Of a stretch of 34,379 bases of DNA, positions 33,271 to 34,379 are shown piece after piece (positions within the stretch are counted from its first letter, which is position 1; each line of letters begins with the position of its first letter). This DNA comes from Tubiluchus corallicola (Eukaryota; Priapulida; Priapulimorpha; Priapulimorphida; Tubiluchidae): NCBI GenBank assembly GCA_030141605.1, contig JAQGDQ010001569.1:1-34379 (forward strand), given 5' to 3'. The notes below the pieces were generated by a model that saw only the letters and a list, made by a program, of their open reading frames with translations, ran no database searches and was not told where the DNA came from. A program made the translations under genes and the position numbers.

Positions 33271-34379
33271 TCGTCAGTGAGTCTTGGCCTCCCAATGCTT
33301 TAGTTTCCCGCCAGATTCTATCGTTTCTAGTACGTCTGATTATACAGTAATCACTGGTTCGTCAGTAAGTCTTGTGTCTTGGCCTCTCAATGCTTTAGTT
33401 TCCCGCCAGATTGTATCGTTTCTAGTACGTCTGGTTATACAGTAATCACTGGTTCGTCAGTGAGTCTTGTGTTTTGGCCTCTCAATGCTTTAGTTTCCCG
33501 CCAGATTGTATCGTTTCTAGTACGTCTGGTTATACAGTAATCACTAGTTCGTCAGTGAGTCTTGTGTCTTGGCGTCTCAATGCTTTAGTTTCCCGCCAAA
33601 TTCTATCGTTTCTAGTACGTCTGGTTATACAGTAATCACTGGTTCGTCAGTAAGTCTTGTGTCTTGGCCTCTCAATGCTTTAGTTTCCCGCCAGATTCTA
33701 TCGTTTCTAGCACTTCTGGTTATACAGTAATCACTGGTTCGTCAGTGAGTCTTGTGTCTTGGCTTCTCAATGCTTTAGTTTCCCGCCAGATTCTATCGTT
33801 TCTAGTACGTCTGGTTATACAGTAATCACAGGATCGTCAGTGAGTCTTGTGTCTTGGCTTCTCAATGCTTTAGTTTCCCGCCAAATTCTATCGTTTCTAG
33901 TACGTCTGGTTATACAGTAATCACAGGATCGTCAGTAAGTCTTGTGTCTTGGCCTCTCAATGCTTTAGTTTCCCGCCAGATTCTATCGTTTCTAGTACGT
34001 CTGGTTATACAGTAATCACTGGTTCGTCAGTGAGTCTTGTGTCTTGGCCTCTCAATGCTTTAGTTTCCCGCCAAATTCTATCGTTTCTAGTACGTCTGGT
34101 TATACAGTAATCACTGGTTCGTCAGTGAGTCTTGTGTCTTGGCCTCTCAATGCTTTAGTTTCCCGCCAGATTGTATCGTTTCTAGTACGTCTGGTTATAC
34201 AGTAATCACTGGTTCGTCAGTGAGTCTTGTGTCTTGGCCTCTCAATGCTTTAGTTTCCCGCCAGATTGTATCGTTTCTAGTACGTCTGGTTATACAGTAA
34301 TCACTAGTTCGTCAGTGAGTCTTGTGTCTTGGCGTCTCAATGCTTTAGTTTCCCGCCAAATTCTATCGTTTCTAGTACG
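33271..34379 (+). repeat. 95-bp satellite, twelve units, open at the window end
   Basis: Units start TCGTCAGTGAGTC or TCGTCAGTAAGTC at 33271, 33359, 33454, 33549, 33644, 33739, 33834, 33929, 34024, 34119, 34214 and 34309; the period is exactly 95 except the first (88, lacking TGTGTCT). Every unit contains AATGCTTTAGTTTCCCGCC, TATCGTTTCTAGTAC (one unit has CTAGCAC) and TTATACAGTAATCAC. TTTCCCGCC is a perfect E2F/DP-type site and is unchanged in all twelve. Unit variants recur in the same order 760 bp (eight units) apart. The array continues past the window. Confidence 0.97.

Noticed and set aside
33271-34379. CRISPR array
   Set aside because: The whole 95-bp unit repeats without unique spacers, and the context is eukaryotic.
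33271-34379. Hammerhead ribozyme encoded on the minus strand of the 95-bp unit (CTGACGA followed later by GAAAC)
   Set aside because: The required stem II between the two core boxes and a matching stem I partner for GACTCA could not be found.

Overview
The window looks like non-coding nuclear DNA from an invertebrate animal. It is AT-rich and holds no convincing host protein-coding gene and no functional RNA gene. It is dense in microsatellites, minisatellites and decayed transposons: reverse-transcriptase LINEs, a hAT-type miniature element and 5S-rRNA-headed SINEs. The LINE fragments resemble CR1/Jockey/L2-type elements of molluscs, cnidarians and other marine invertebrates; the sequence alone does not fix the phylum.

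Layout. 1-5950: a cut hAT fragment at the edge, dispersed repeat R2 copy A (39-470), a CGT/CAT tract, a degenerate ~142-bp tandem array split by one hAT miniature element (1288-1668), a quiet AT-rich stretch with many TAATTA motifs, an 82-bp minisatellite split by a second copy of the same element (4016-4404), then a 48-bp minisatellite (5267-5950). 5951-13570: mostly single-copy sequence broken by large simple-sequence arrays (CA, GA, AAC/AGC, TTA, CT) and a LINE C-terminal fragment at 7967-8209. 13560-14705: a decayed LINE 3' end, then R2 copy B. 14706-21180: single-copy sequence, a 200-bp TAA array, GAT/GCT and GTT/GTA tracts, a purine-rich and a pyrimidine-rich tract. 21180-23800: a LINE 3' end, R2 copy C and a 54-bp minisatellite. 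24565-25139: a full-length 5S-headed SINE with a perfect 11-bp target-site duplication. 28015-30538: a reverse-transcriptase LINE pseudogene interrupted near its 3' end by a second 5S-headed SINE with its own 15-bp duplication. 30755-34379: R2 copy D, an inverted copy of the 21-kb LINE 3' end, R2 copy E, and a 95-bp satellite of twelve units that runs off the window.

How the parts fit. Nested insertions give an order of events: both hAT elements entered tandem arrays that already existed, and a SINE entered an older LINE. The 5S-SINE is the clearest coherent unit. It has a 5S internal promoter, about 430 bp of unidentified GC-rich body with no T4 terminator, and a CAA-rich tail; it would have depended on a LINE for movement. 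The 95-bp satellite is the most intriguing structure, because every unit keeps a perfect E2F-type site. Family names rest on visible motifs and were not checked against a repeat database.
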